Origin: Simmondsia chinensis
Lineage: Eukaryota > Streptophyta > Magnoliopsida > Caryophyllales > Simmondsiaceae
Direction: 5' to 3'
Length of the DNA stretch: 64,000 nt
NCBI GenBank assembly: GCA_018398585.1
Contig: JAGTTD010000008.1
Span: 23,273,172-23,337,171 of the forward strand
Below the pieces are notes generated by a model. The model was given only the letters and a program-made list of their open reading frames with translations, was not told where the DNA came from and did no database searches. Each line of letters begins with the position of its first letter. Positions within the stretch are counted from its first letter, which is position 1. Shown here one piece after another: positions 11,810 through 23,100 of this stretch. Position numbers and translations under genes: made by a program.

Positions 11810-12820
11810 GGAAGCTAAAACCAAAAGTGGTGCTTAGATAGTTGTTGCTCAAGACACATAACCAGATACAAATCTAAGTTCACTTAACTAATGCCAAGAA
11901 AATAAAATGTCACTTTCGGTGACAAAAAGAAAAGAAAAAATCATCGGTATTAGTAATATTGCTTCTAACTCTTCTCCTTGCATTGAAGATGTCTTACTCG
12001 TTTAAGGTATTAAGCATAATATTCTAACCATTAGTCAATTATGCGATAAAGGTTATTGTGTGAATTTTGAGTCATCTAGATGCATAGTTAAACATGCTAA
12101 AATAAACAAAATTTTGCCTGTTGATCTACTATGTGAAAATGTCTATATGATTGATCTTGATTGTGTAGATTCATTAAAGTTCTTTTAGTGTCTTTGATGA
12201 AAATGATCTATTGATTTGGCATAGAAAATTCAGTCATGCTACAATGGACTTAATTTAAAAACTTTCAAAAAATGATCTTGTTAGAGGAGTAACAAAATTA
12301 AAATCTAAAAGATATCATATTTGTGACACATGTCAATATAGCAAAAAAAAAAAAAAAAAAAAAAAAAAATCCTAGATCTTCTTTCAAACCCAAGAATGTA
12401 GTTTCAACATCATGACATCTTAAGCTCTTACATATAGACTTGTTTGGTCCTACTCATCATTTAAGCCTTGGTTGCAAAGGAATATGGGCTTGTAATTGTT
12501 GATTATTACTTCCGTTTTACTTGGTGCATATTCCTTTCTCATAAGAGTGAACCATTTGATAAATTTCAAAAGTTTTGCAAAAAGGTGTAAAATGAAAATG
12601 ATTTGAAAGTTATTTTGGTTAAAAGTGGTCATTGACGGGAATTTAATAATGACAATTTTGAGAATTCTTGTGATTACTTTGGAATTGACCTTAATTTTTT
12701 GGTACCTAGAACTCCTTAACAAAATGGAGTGGTTGAAAAGAAAAATTGAACTATTGGAGAGATGGCAAGAACCAGCTTTGTGAAAATAGTTTGCCAAAGT
12801 CATTTTGGGCTGAAGTCGTG
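11810..12820 (+). pseudogene. pol: Copia protease and integrase remnants, copy A
   Basis: The protease active-site region reads LDSCCSRHITRYKSKF at about 11,833, where active elements have DSG, so Gly is replaced by Cys. A GAG-pre-integrase segment and an HHCC zinc finger region follow (WHRKFSHATMDLI about 12,220; C-x2-C 'CDTCQYSKK' about 12,333, next to a 27-bp A run at 12,343-12,369). The integrase core begins LHIDLFGPTHH at about 12,428 and is broken by several stops. The conserved 'RTPQQNGVVERKN' block is recognisable at about 12,705-12,745. Confidence 0.75.
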
Positions 12821-13158
12821 AACACTTCTCGCTACATTTTAAATCAAGCTCTAGTAAGGCCTATTTTAGAGAAAACACCCCTACGAACTTTATAAAGGTA
12901 GAAAACCAAATATTGCATATTTCAAACCTTTTGGGTGCAAATGTTTCATTCACAACAATGGCCAAATAAACCTTGGTAAATTTGATCCATGAGTGGATGA
13001 AAGTATTTTTATTGGATATTCTCTAATTAGCAAAGCATATGGAGTCTATAATAAAAACACAAAGGTTGTAAGAAGAGTCTGTACATGTTGTTTTTGATGA
13101 AACTAATGTCTTATCCTCTAGAACTCCTTATGATGATGATGACATAGTAATCAAACCA

Positions 13159-14930
13159 ATGAACATCACACCCTTATTCGACGAGCAAGAAAAAGATAAA
13201 ATTAAAGCTCCAATGGATGAGCCGAAAATAGATAACCCAAATGTAGAATTCAAAGCGAAAGACTTGCCACGAGATTGGAAATTTTTAAAGGATCACCCAA
13301 CAAGTCAAATCATTGGTGATCCCTCCCAAGGTGTAAGAACAAGGCATGTATTTACTGAATATTTTCTTCTAGCCACATTGTTCTCCCTTAAAGAACCCAA
13401 GAATATAGAAGAAGCTCTAAATGATGCAAATTCGTTTATGGCAATGGAAGAAGAGCTAAATCAGTTCAAGAGAAATGATGTGTGGGAACTTGTGGATAGA
13501 CCTCAAGATCATAAGGTCATCAATACCAAGTGGGTCTACTACAACAAGAAAGATGAAGAAGGTAATGTGGCAAAAAATAAGGCAAGGTAAGTAGCTAAGG
13601 ACTATAACCAAGAAGAAGGTCTAGACTATGATGAAACCTTTGCTCTCATTGCTAGATTAGAAGCTATTAGACTCTTATGTGTATTTGCTTCGTTTAAAAA
13701 TTTCAAACTCTTTCTAGTAGATGTAAAAAGTGCGTTTTTAAATGGTTTTATTAAAGAAAAGGTTTATGTTGAACAACCATAAGGATTTGAGGATGACAAA
13801 TTTTTCAACCATGTTTTTTAACTCAGTAAGGCTCTCTATGGATTGAAACAAACTCCTAGAACTTGGTATGACATATCGAGTTCTTTTCTAATGCAAAATG
13901 GACTTTGAAGAGGAAAGGTTGACACCGCACTTTTTATCTGACACTCTCAAAATGATATTCGCATTATGCAAATTTATGCTAATGATATAATGTTTGGTGC
14001 TGCTAATCCATCTCTTTGTGAAGAATTTGCAAATCGTATGAGTAGGGAATTCAAATTGAGCATGATGGGAGAACTCAACTACTTTCCTGCATTGCAAATC
14101 TAGCAAGGCAAGGAAGAAATTTTTATCAATCAAGCCAAGTACATCAAGGAAAGGCTTAAGAAATTCGGCCTGAAAATTTCCAAGACAATCGCAACCCCAA
14201 AGAGCTCAACACTCAAGCTAGACTTGGATAAAAAAGGTGAAAAGGTATATCAAAAGCTATATAAAAGTATGATTGGATCCCTTCTTTATCTTACTGCTAG
14301 CAGGCCTGACATTTTGTTTGGTGTATGCTTATGTGCTATTTTTCAAGCATGTCTTAAGGAATACTATTTGCATGCTGTAAAATAAAAATTTCGATACCTA
14401 GTTGGTACTTCTATCCTTGGCTTATTTTACCCTAAATGTGATTTCTTTTATATAGTTAGATATAGTGAAGTGGATTCTGTCGGATACAAAGTGGACCGAA
14501 AATCGACTAGTGCCACTTGTCTATTCTTGGCCATGCTTTGGAGTCATGATTTAGAAAAAAGAAAATTTTTGTTGCTCTATCCACTACCGAGGCCGAATAT
14601 ATTGCATATGGAAGTTGTTGTGCTCAAATGTTGGGCTTAATGCATCAATTAAATGACTATAGCATTCATATTGACCATGCTCCCATAATGTGCGATAACA
14701 CTAGTGCTACATGCTTAATGAAAAACTCAGTTCAACATTTTAGAACAAAACATATTGAGGTTGGATGTCATTTCATTCGTGATTATGTGCTTATGGGAGA
14801 TGTCATTTTGAAATTCATTCCCACCAACGATTAATTAGCGGACATTTTTACTAAACCTCTAAGTGAATATACCTATTGTGATATTAGAAATAGAATTGGC
14901 ATGTATAATTTATCTATTTGACTTCGATTG
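13159..14930 (+). pseudogene. pol: Copia reverse transcriptase and RNase H, copy A
   Basis: The RT begins with EEALNDANSFMAMEEELNQF and WELVDRPQDHKVINTKWVY (13,400-13,530), typical Copia RT. The block VDVKSAFLNGFIKEKVYVEQP (about 13,719) contains the first catalytic Asp. The catalytic YVDD box reads YANDIMFG (about 13,976), so the first of the paired Asp residues is lost. SRPDILFGVCLC (14,300) and the RNase H region (KSTSATCLFL and RTKHIEVGCHFI, 14,490-14,830) follow. At least six stops interrupt the frame, so it is inactive. Confidence 0.85.
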
Positions 14931-15246
14931 CTTACATTAGTCATTTCCATTCAAAATTGAGTTTCAATACTCAACATGAAAATGCTCCAATGAACCAAGT
15001 TTCTATCAACATTTTAACATCAAAACCTTAGATTTCTGTCAAAAGTTCATCCTCTTCACGAACCCCAACCTAAAATGAACCACCCAATTCCTTCTCAAAT
15101 TTGTTAGTTTTTCTTCACTTTTCTCGTATTTTTAAGTTAAAATTCATTTATTTTTTCTAACATTTCATTCTCTTTAACAAGATTTCATCTTTTTCTATAA
15201 AACCTAATCTCAACCATAAAATTGCTCTCAAATTTTTAAACGTTAA

Positions 15247-16383
15247 GTCATAGGTCGTATAAAGAGGTTGGAAACTGCTTCCAAGAAAAGATCCGGAACT
15301 GGTGAAGGTGCTTCTTCTTTCCAGGGTCCTAGTTCCGTAAATTCCTCTAATCCCTTCCTTAAAAAGGAAGTGTTATTTGGTACATTTGTAGATTGGACTT
15401 ATGTTAGGAAAAACAACTTGGGGGAATTATTTGCTTTATTTGAAGGAGTAGGTTGGATTTAAATTTGTTGTATAAGGGAATAGGTATGCCTAGATTTAGT
15501 ACGCGAATTTTGCTTCAATCTTAAAATTACTAGAACTACTCCTCTAGATTTATCCTCAAAAGTTTTAGGCCAAGTAATTAAAATTAATGCATCTTATATA
15601 AATGAATTGCTTGGTTTCGTTTTTTGATGAAGAGGATGATTTTTTTTTTCCCTAAGAACTCCACCAATTCCTGCTCCCCGAATCTCACTAAAAACTCCTT
15701 ACTTGAATGAGTTTGGGGTGAAATACCACTTTCCAAACCAAAGAAGCCAAACTCAAATAATTTAGGAGTGGTTCTTAAATCATAACATAAATTGATCTGC
15801 TTGTACATCACTTCAAGATTGGGTGGTTTCGACTCGGTCTCAAACTTGCATTTATTCCTTTATTCTCGACTCCTAAATAACCAAAAAATTAATCTTGGGG
15901 ATTTAGTCTTAAAATTCATCTTTCATATCCATTCTCAAAAGACTAATCCCGCTTGTGGCATGCATCTTACCCATGTTTTCCAACACACTTTAAATAGATC
16001 ATCTTTTACAAATCTCATTCCTTATCAAGAAGACTTTATTGAGAAATTTTTGAAAAAGATGGGTTTCAAATTTAAACACAATGAATTGGTAAAGAAACAA
16101 AAAGGAGTTAGGAGAATAGAAGATATAGATGAAGATTGGAGACGAGGACGTGGAAAATTTTGATGGAGGGGATGGGATTAACGAGGAAGAATCTCAACAA
16201 GTACCTCCGAAAAGAAGAAGTGTGAGTGAACGACCTACTTCTTTGGAAGAGCAAGTGTCTTCCTTACAAGAACAACATTCAACCTTACACTCAAATCATG
16301 AAGAGTTTCAAAGTGAAACACGATCCACACTACAAAGGATTTCAGACATTTTATCGTGTAGACAACGACCCCCAACTCCATAG
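15247..16383 (+). pseudogene. 3' accessory ORF of Copia copy A (putative plant transposon protein-like)
   Basis: An extra ORF lies between RNase H and the 3' LTR. A Ser/Lys-rich start (SKKRSGTGEGASSFQGPSS) leads to FVDWTYVRKNNLGELFALFEG (about 15,391-15,450). The sequence matches the copy B version at 32,930-33,207, which reads on through VREFYFNLKIFRTTLELS. The pattern resembles the 'putative plant transposon protein' domain. The last frame (16,129-16,383) is acidic and then forms a heptad-like coiled coil, SLEEQVSSLQEQHSTLHSN. SIRE-type Copia elements are known to carry an env-like ORF at this position. I see no membrane segment here, so an envelope role is not supported. Confidence 0.7.
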
Positions 16384-16925
16384 ATTTTTTTTTTTCTTTT
16401 AAAAATTTGGAACTACTTTTTCATTTGTTGTACAACGTTTACTTGCAATAAATGAAATGTCACAACTATTTGACAATGTGTATCATTTGCTTGTGTTTAT
16501 GTATGCTCTTATTGCTTTTAATAGGGGGAGTTGCCACTTTCTCTATCCCATATCTTGTGCCTTTTCTTAATGACAAAAGGGGGAGTTATAGTTGATTTAT
16601 GTTTTGTTATGTTATTTTATAAAAATGATGGTAGGTGTAAGTTATTAAACATCTAATTCCTATAATGCAGCAACCATAATATGAAGTCTATTTGATTGAG
16701 AAATGTTTAAAATGACGTTGATGTTAACTTAATGAATCTATGTTTATTACAATGCATCAACATAGGAGGAGACAATTGAGTTTGGACCTTTAACATCTTG
16801 ACTTGATACAAAGTGAGAATTTATTTGATTTGAGTAGTCAATATTTTTATGGTAAATTCTATACTTCAACTTTCATTTTTTTGAGAGAAAATACCAAATA
16901 TTTTTCATATAAAAAAGAGCGAGAT
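16384..16925 (+). other. 3' untranslated region of Copia copy A with purine-rich tracts
   Basis: Non-coding. It contains repeated GGGGGAG tracts (about 16,523 and 16,580) and GGAGGAGACAATTGAG (about 16,765). Copy B has counterparts at 37,575 and 37,746. In copy B the last tract touches the 3' LTR. In copy A the tract next to the LTR has decayed to AAAAAAGAGCGAGAT. Confidence 0.6.
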
Positions 16926-18376
16926 TATTGGTCCTAAAAGCCATTTATATTGTAATTTTAATTATAAAAATCATTTGGTGAGTCATTATGTTTAAATTGT
17001 GCTAATTTTGTTTGTAAGTGACTCTCAAGAAAGCTAGGCAAAATCAAGGCTAATTATGTTGATATCAAACTTTCTAACACAACGAATCAAGAGCAAGAGA
17101 GATCAAAGTTGAAAAGAAGATTCATCCAAAATGAAGAGAACGATTTCCAAGTCCAAGTTCTTTAAGTCGTTTATTTTTTATTTTCTAGGATGTAGGATCG
17201 GGCTAAATCAATTGAGTCAATATTTCAATTTTGATATGTGGTGCTTTAACAAAAATATTTTCGAAATTTGATTTCCAAATGTCTTTTGAAAAATACACAA
17301 GTCAAGCCAATCAAATTTTGTTAATAAAAATAATTTTCAAAATTGGTATTATGAAAAGTATGCTCAAATCTAACAAGATCAAATTTAAACAGGGTGATTT
17401 ATTAGCTATATTGAATCAATCAATCTTTCAAATGAATGAATAAAATTATGGAAACTGATTCAAAAATTAATCTAAAATAGTAATCAATCAGTCACTCAAT
17501 TTTGCTTGGCCAATATGATAATCAATCAATCAATCAAGCACAATGGTAAAAAATATTCAAATCCACCCTGGCATGCTGAGTGTCGATACACAGACATACA
17601 GTAGCCCTCTAGAGCTTCTCTGTGTTGACACACAGAGGCTGTGTGTCCAGAAAAGGCTCTGAGTGGTTACTTTTGACTTGATTTCTTTCCTAATATTTTT
17701 TCTAACATTTAGAACGCCCCCTAGACTCTCATTTTTCCTATAAATAATGGTTCAATGCTTTAGGTTAAATCATCCAATACTCTCTAAGCATTCTTTGATC
17801 AAAAAGCTCTTACTGTCTTGCGCTTTAATGTTTTAATTTCGAATTTCGTTTAAAATTTTTCTTGTGCATCACTAGTTCTACTTGTTTTTTATCATTGATT
17901 TTAATTGGTATATCCTTAGCTTTGGCTAAGCTTAATCTATTGTCAATTCACTCTTGAAAGAATGAAGAGTTTCATTACTTTAATTCTTCCACTAGTTTAT
18001 TTCAATTTCTTATTGTAAAAGTTGGATCCTGAGCTTACTATTACAAAAGGGTAGGTTGTAAAGGTTGGGTCTTGAGCCTACATACAAAAAGACTAGTTGT
18101 AAAGGTTGGATCCCGAGCCTAATTTTAATAAGGATAATCAAACTTAGTTGAAGGCTCAAGTGACGAAGATTAATCACTTGAAGAATGGACTAGTTTCCGG
18201 TTTGGAAGTGAACCACTATACAACTTTTTGTGCATCATTTTACTCTTGCCTCTATCTTTTTCATTTCATAGTCATTGTCTAGCTTTTAATTAAATTTTTG
18301 GTTCTTAAAGTTTAATTTTTCACTTATCATGAAAGAACCTACTTCGCCCCCTCTTAGGTTGCTCTTTAGGTCTTCA
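16926..18376 (+). repeat. 3' LTR of Copia copy A (1,451 bp)
   Basis: Partner of the 5' LTR, starting TATTGGTCCTAAAAGCC and ending GGTCTTCA. GATAC follows at 18,377. It contains the GTCGATACACAG and GTGTTGACACAC versions of the palindromic motif (17,580-17,650) and three TGTAAAGGTTGGATC-type repeats at about 18,015, 18,057 and 18,098. Confidence 0.92.
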
Positions 18377-18499
18377 GATACTATTGGTGAATCTGACTTC
18401 AGTTTGCAATTAACTTAGATTCAGCTAATGCTCAAAGTAAGGAGATTTTTACAATTATATATATACATATATAGCTAATAAGATATGTGAAATTAAAGG

Positions 18500-18760
18500 G
18501 ATGGATCCGTCCCATGCGGCACTGGGGGTGATGGCGGAGAGCCCACAGCACCTCATCTATATGCTTAAGAGCTAGGAATGAGGGCATAGACAAGTTTATA
18601 AGAGCTCGAACATTAAAAGATTAAGGGTGTTAACCTCAATGAGGCTCCTACCATGGCAGAGTCTGGGGAGGGTGAGATGTATGCAATCTCACTCCTACAG
18701 GGTGTTAACCTCTAGGAAGGCTATTTTCGAATGGTTCCCAACACCAAAAAGTAGAGACGG
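18500..18760 (-). repeat. Candidate Au-like SINE or LINE 3' tail
   Basis: On the plus strand, CATGGCAGAGTCTGGGGAGG then GTGAGATGTATGCAATCTCAC then AGGAAGGCTATTTTCGAATGG (18,652-18,735) resembles, in reverse complement, the 3' half of plant Au-type SINEs (AAACAGCCTC..GGTAAGGCTGCGTAC..CCCTCCCCAGAC). I do not see a clean A-box/B-box head or target duplication. It lies just downstream of the RTE reading frame, so it may instead be that LINE's 3' untranslated end. Confidence 0.35.
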
Positions 18761-18857
18761 AACAATATTTATAAAATCTAAGTCAAATAAATTAGTACAA
18801 GACATGCAACCATGCAAGCAACAATAGATCATCAATATTGACAGACATGTAAGCTTA

Positions 18858-19914
18858 GGGGCACTGTGAACTAGCATCGTTTTGCTCCTCTCTCATAACA
18901 GCTGTGTGGAATGCATGTATTTTTGACCGGCATAGAGCTTTATCTGAGGCCATCACCTCATTAAGATCCAGGTGGGTAAGGTCATGTTTAGTTGTCTCCA
19001 TCCTGCTTTTCATAGGCCTGGCTCTACCTCTCTTCTCGTGTGTATTATGTAGTTGTTCACATTTCCTAACACAGGTGGTATTTGGTGTCCTCCTAACATG
19101 CCTAAACCATTGTAAGCAATCTTCCCTCAATTTATGCTCAATTGGAGTTGTGCTTAATCTATTTCTTCTGGTGTCATTTCTAATCCTGTTCTTCATAGTA
19201 TTTCCTCGCATCCACCAACAAAATCTCCACCACCTTCTTGATCTGTGTGTGGTGTTGTTTAACTGGCCAACATTTAGCACCGTATGACATAGTCGATCTC
19301 AATGCTGTCAAGTATTATTTTCCTTTCAACATTAGATGAAAATTTTGATCACATAGTATAGCTGAAGCCATCTTTCACTTATGCCATCCCACTTTAATTC
19401 AATTGTTGATATCTTCCACTTTTTTCACTATGCGTTTGGTCCCAATTCGCATCTTCTCTGTGCTTGGTCTGGTTATGGTACAAAACTTAAATTCCATAGA
19501 CTAAGTTTTTCATCTATTGAGCTTAACTTTGGATTCTATGGCACTTTGACCGAACTTGACTTGCATGCTAGAACTATATCATCTACAGCAAGTAGATGTG
19601 CCTAGTGAGCTCGTTAAAAACCTGAACAAATAGGAAAGGCCTCAAGGTTGATCCTTGATGCAACCTAATTGTAAACAGGAAAGCATGGGTCTCACCTTTC
19701 GCCATACACATATTGCTTGATGTGTCCTCATACATGTCATTAATAACTTAGATATATGTACAAGGTTGCTTTTCTTGTCTAAAAATCTTCATAAAACTTC
19801 TCTTGGTACTCGATCATATGCCTTCTCTAAATCAATGAAGATCATGTGTAAATCCTTTTGTTATCTTTATAGTATTCAATAATAAGCCTTAGGAGATGGA
19901 CCACTTTTCATCGT
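18858..19914 (-). pseudogene. RTE-type LINE, C-terminal half of reverse transcriptase
   Basis: On the minus strand, RT motifs appear in the expected order: DLHMIFIDLEKAYDRVPRE (about 19,850-19,794, with the first catalytic Asp), RLHQGSTLRPFLF (about 19,670), then VDDIVLACKSSS (about 19,590) at the FADD position. The closing frame 19,280-18,855 contains RIRNDTRRNRLSTTPIEHKL and LQWFRHVRRTP, the C-terminal signature of plant RTE elements. This part is broken by stops. Its upstream half continues at 21,350, on the other side of the inserted solo LTR. Confidence 0.85.
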
Positions 19915-21349
19915 TGTTGGCCCTAAAGCCAATAGTATTGTAATTTTGATAATAACAACCATTTAGTGAGTCATGAGAGTTAAATTGTTCTAATCCTGTT
20001 TTCAAGTGACTTATAAGAAAGCTGGGAACATCAAAATTAATCATGGATACGAAGCTTTCCAAAAGATGATAAATCAAGAGGAAAAGAGATAAAAGCTGAA
20101 AAGAAGATTTATCTAAATTGAAGAGAACGTGATCTGAGTCAGAGCATCCTAAAGTTATTTATTTTTATTGTTTAGGACTTCAGATCGGGATATATCAATT
20201 GAGTCCAAGTCTCAATATTGATATGTGATGCTCATACAAAAAATTTTTTGAAAAATATTTTAGAAAGTTGACTTATGAAATTTTATTTGAAAAATATTCA
20301 AGTCAAAATTAAACCAATCTAGCTTGTGAATTAAAATATTTTTTAAGATTAGTACTTTGAAAAGTATGATCAAATCAATAAAGATAAAATTTTAATGGGG
20401 TGATGATTTAGCTTGATTTATGAAACCAATCATTTTTATGACCAAAGTTAACCAGGGAATAAATTCAAAAAAGTGAACAAATATAGCAATCAATCGATCA
20501 ATTTTTTAACTTGGGAAATGTGATAAAAGTATCCCACCAATCAAACAAATTGATCAAAACATGTAAATGCACTCGGGTAGGCTGAGTGTCGACACACAGG
20601 CTTACAGTAGTGACCAAGAGCTGCTGTGTGTCGACACACAACCCTTGTGCGTCGACACACAGACTGAAAAAGCACAAAACGGCTACTTTTCACTTGATTT
20701 CTTTCCAAAACCTCATTTGCCTATAAATAGGGCTTGAATGCTTTGGTTGAAATCATCCAATACTCTCTGAGCATTCTTTGATAAAACGTTCTCTTACATA
20801 CTTGCGCTTTAAAGTTTTGTTTTTAAGTTTTATTAGAGCATCACTTGTTCTCTTATTGTTGATCTTTGAGCTTTATTGGCATATCCTTAGCTTTGGTTAA
20901 ACTAGATCAAGTGTCAATTCACTCTTGAAAGTGTGAAGAATTTGAGTGCTTTAATTCTTTTATTGCTTTATTCAAATTTGTTGCATTGTAAAGGTTGGAT
21001 CCTGAGCCCACGGCTACAAAATGATCGGTTGTAAAAGGTTGGCCTTGAACCTACGTACAAAAAGGCCGATTGTAAAGGTTAGATCTTGAGCCTGTTTTTA
21101 AAAAGGATTATCGAGCTTTGTTAAAGGCTCAAGTGACTAAGAGTAGTCACTTGAGAAGTGGACTAGCTTTCGGTTTGGAAGTGAACCACTATAAAAATAT
21201 TTGCGCATCCCTTTTATTTTTGTCTTTATCTTTTTCTTTTAACATTAATTTTTTAGCTTTTAATTAAATTTTTGGTTCATAAATTTAAATTTTCATTTAT
21301 CACTAAAGAACCTAATTTACCCCCTCTTAGGTTGCTATTTGGATCTTCA
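19915..21349 (+). mobile_element. Solo LTR of the SIRE-like Copia family, 1,435 bp
   Basis: Starts TGTTGGCCCTAAAGCC and ends GGATCTTCA, homologous to the LTRs of copies A and B, with no internal sequence attached. The flanks ATCGT (19,910-19,914) and ATCCT (21,350-21,354) are a target duplication with one mismatch. It contains the best-kept palindromes: TGTGTGTCGACACACA at 20,625-20,640, plus related sites at 20,586 and 20,647. A TATA box (CTATAAATAGGG, about 20,720) and three TGTAAAGGTTGGATC-type repeats (about 20,990, 21,031 and 21,072) follow. Such a copy arises by recombination between the two LTRs of one element. Confidence 0.9.
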
Positions 21350-22595
21350 ATCCTAGATATAGAGAACATAAATCCAAATTGATTCCTTGAGACATCTGCT
21401 TTTTTTCATGGCGTGCCTTTTATGACCCATGCCTACAGCTTAATTATTTCATGAGTTTGACACCCTCGTAGTTGGCACGACATTGAACGTAGCCTTTATT
21501 CTTATAGATGGGTATCATAGTGCTCTTCCTCCATTTGTTAGGAGCTTCTTACCTTAAAGAATGAGGTCGAGTAGTTTAGTCAACCAACCTATGCTATTAC
21601 TTTTGATGCATTTTTATGCCTCATTGGTATTCCATCAGGTGCAACTTCTCTATCCCTACCCATGTTTGGTTAAGATTCCTTGAATTGCTTAGGTTTCGTG
21701 CACCTATAATAACAAAAGTTTTGATAGTCCTCAAATGCCCTAAGTTCTCTTAAGATAATATTTTTGTTCCCTTCAATTAAACAAAAATGTAGAAGTAGGC
21801 TTCCCACCTTGCTTTAAATTGTTGCTCATCCACGAGCACCTGTCCGTCCTTTCAGTTGATGCACTTTACCCGATCGAGGTCCCTCGTCCTCCTTTCTCTA
21901 GCTTTGGCGATCTTGTACAGGTCCCTCCCTCTCTCTTCCGTATCCAAACTCTTGTAGAAATCCTCGAAAGCCTTGGATTGTGCCTCTCTAACTGCTATCA
22001 TTTCTTCTTTCTTTGCTTGCTTATATTTTTGTTTCTTATCCTCGTCTATACTTGATCCCACTCTTTAAAGCAATCTCTTTTAGCCTCAATCTTCTTTTAG
22101 AATTCCCTACACTATTACCAAGACTCTCTCTTGTTTGTAAAAACTCCCTTTGTATTGCCTATTACTTTGCGTGCCTAACATCTGATCTTCTATGCCATTC
22201 GGTTCCACATTTGGCTCAAAACCCCCTAGAAGTCCTAGTCAATCTCAATATGTACTCTTTCCTTAAAGATTTGACGCTTGGCTGGCTTTAAATCCTACCA
22301 AAGAGTGCGTGGGTACATAGGCTTCCTATTTCTCTTGACCTTTTTCTTAGGCTTGGCAATGTTTGGCCTCCGTGCCATATGAATGTCTTGCATTGGCTTA
22401 GAGAAGCTTTGACACATGTGCTTGAGGTGAAACGGTTTTCTCCCACATTCGTCCACTCTTCCTCGATTGTCCTTAAGGCCCACGCTTCCGCTTCTATGCT
22501 GCAAATAATGACCGCAAGTTGGTAAGCTACCTTTCTCCCATCACTCTAAGTCACCCCCCTGAACTGAGCTTTGCATCCTAGTAAGCTACCTTGAG
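21350..22595 (-). pseudogene. RTE-type LINE, N-terminal part of the ORF before and into RT
   Basis: Minus-strand continuation of the RTE LINE. The frame 22,061-21,852 reads KQKYKQAKKEEMIAVREAQ then DLYKIAKARERRTRDLDRVK, the conserved linker ahead of RT in plant RTE elements. Further on, GWLTKLLDLIL and a region corresponding to 'NYRGIKL' can be followed to 21,350 through stops. The upstream piece (22,504-22,295) includes the GRKPFHLKHMCQSFSKPM part. The endonuclease domain is absent beyond about 22,595, which fits the 5' truncation usual for LINEs. Confidence 0.8.
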
Positions 22596-23100
22596 TGATG
22601 TTTTTAGAGGGACTTTGTTATTTAGCTTCCATAATCCACATTATGTTGTCTCCTGTTCTTTCCCATATGGATCTTGAAAGTCATTCCACATGACTAGCAC
22701 GTTTTTGCATTAACAGAAATGGCGTTATTTAAACTTTCTCGAGTTTTTTGGTGTAAACAAAAGCCCCTTTGTATTTGTTAATAATCCCAAAATCATAATG
22801 AATAAAAAGCATATTTGTCTACCAATGACTAGAGGAAACTCTAAGCAGCATGATGAGAGCTTGAGGATGTACATTCATGTGGGTATTTCAATACTTCAGT
22901 TGTTGGTAATGAAAACTATTCGCTTTGCACCTTGCTCTCAAACACTGTTACTGCCCCTTAGTGTTCAAATTCGTTGTCAACTCGATTGTCATGTTCTTGA
23001 TTCTTAAACTTTTGGTACTTTTTCAAAATTTAGACCAAGAAGAAGGTTTAAATCATTTTTTTCCTTTCTATCATTATTCAATCCAATTGAGAACTCCGTA
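22596..23100. other. No feature recognised
   Basis: AT-rich non-coding sequence beyond the truncated end of the RTE LINE. I see no terminal repeats or coding motif. Confidence 0.35.

Larger units (their letters stand above)
8535..18376 (+). mobile_element. Copia LTR retrotransposon copy A (SIRE-like), 9.84 kb, decayed
   Basis: This is a complete element by structure. It has a 5' LTR (8,535-10,008), a primer site, gag, protease, integrase, RT and RNase H remnants in Copia order, a 3' accessory ORF and a 3' LTR (16,926-18,376). It is flanked by a 5-bp target duplication GATAC (8,530-8,534 and 18,377-18,381). The LTR termini start TA instead of TG, probably by mutation, and end CA. Stops and frameshifts interrupt every domain, so it cannot move by itself. 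The long LTRs and the extra ORF after RNase H suggest the SIRE/Maximus lineage. That lineage name is inference. Confidence 0.93.

Noticed and set aside
18904..19287. Plus-strand 127-codon Leu/Phe-rich frame
   Set aside because: It is antisense to the C-terminal RTE frame, which has recognisable LINE motifs.
22013..22291. Plus-strand hydrophobic frame that could pass for a membrane protein
   Set aside because: It lies opposite the minus-strand RTE coding region. The hydrophobicity results from antisense reading of Lys/Glu-rich codons.
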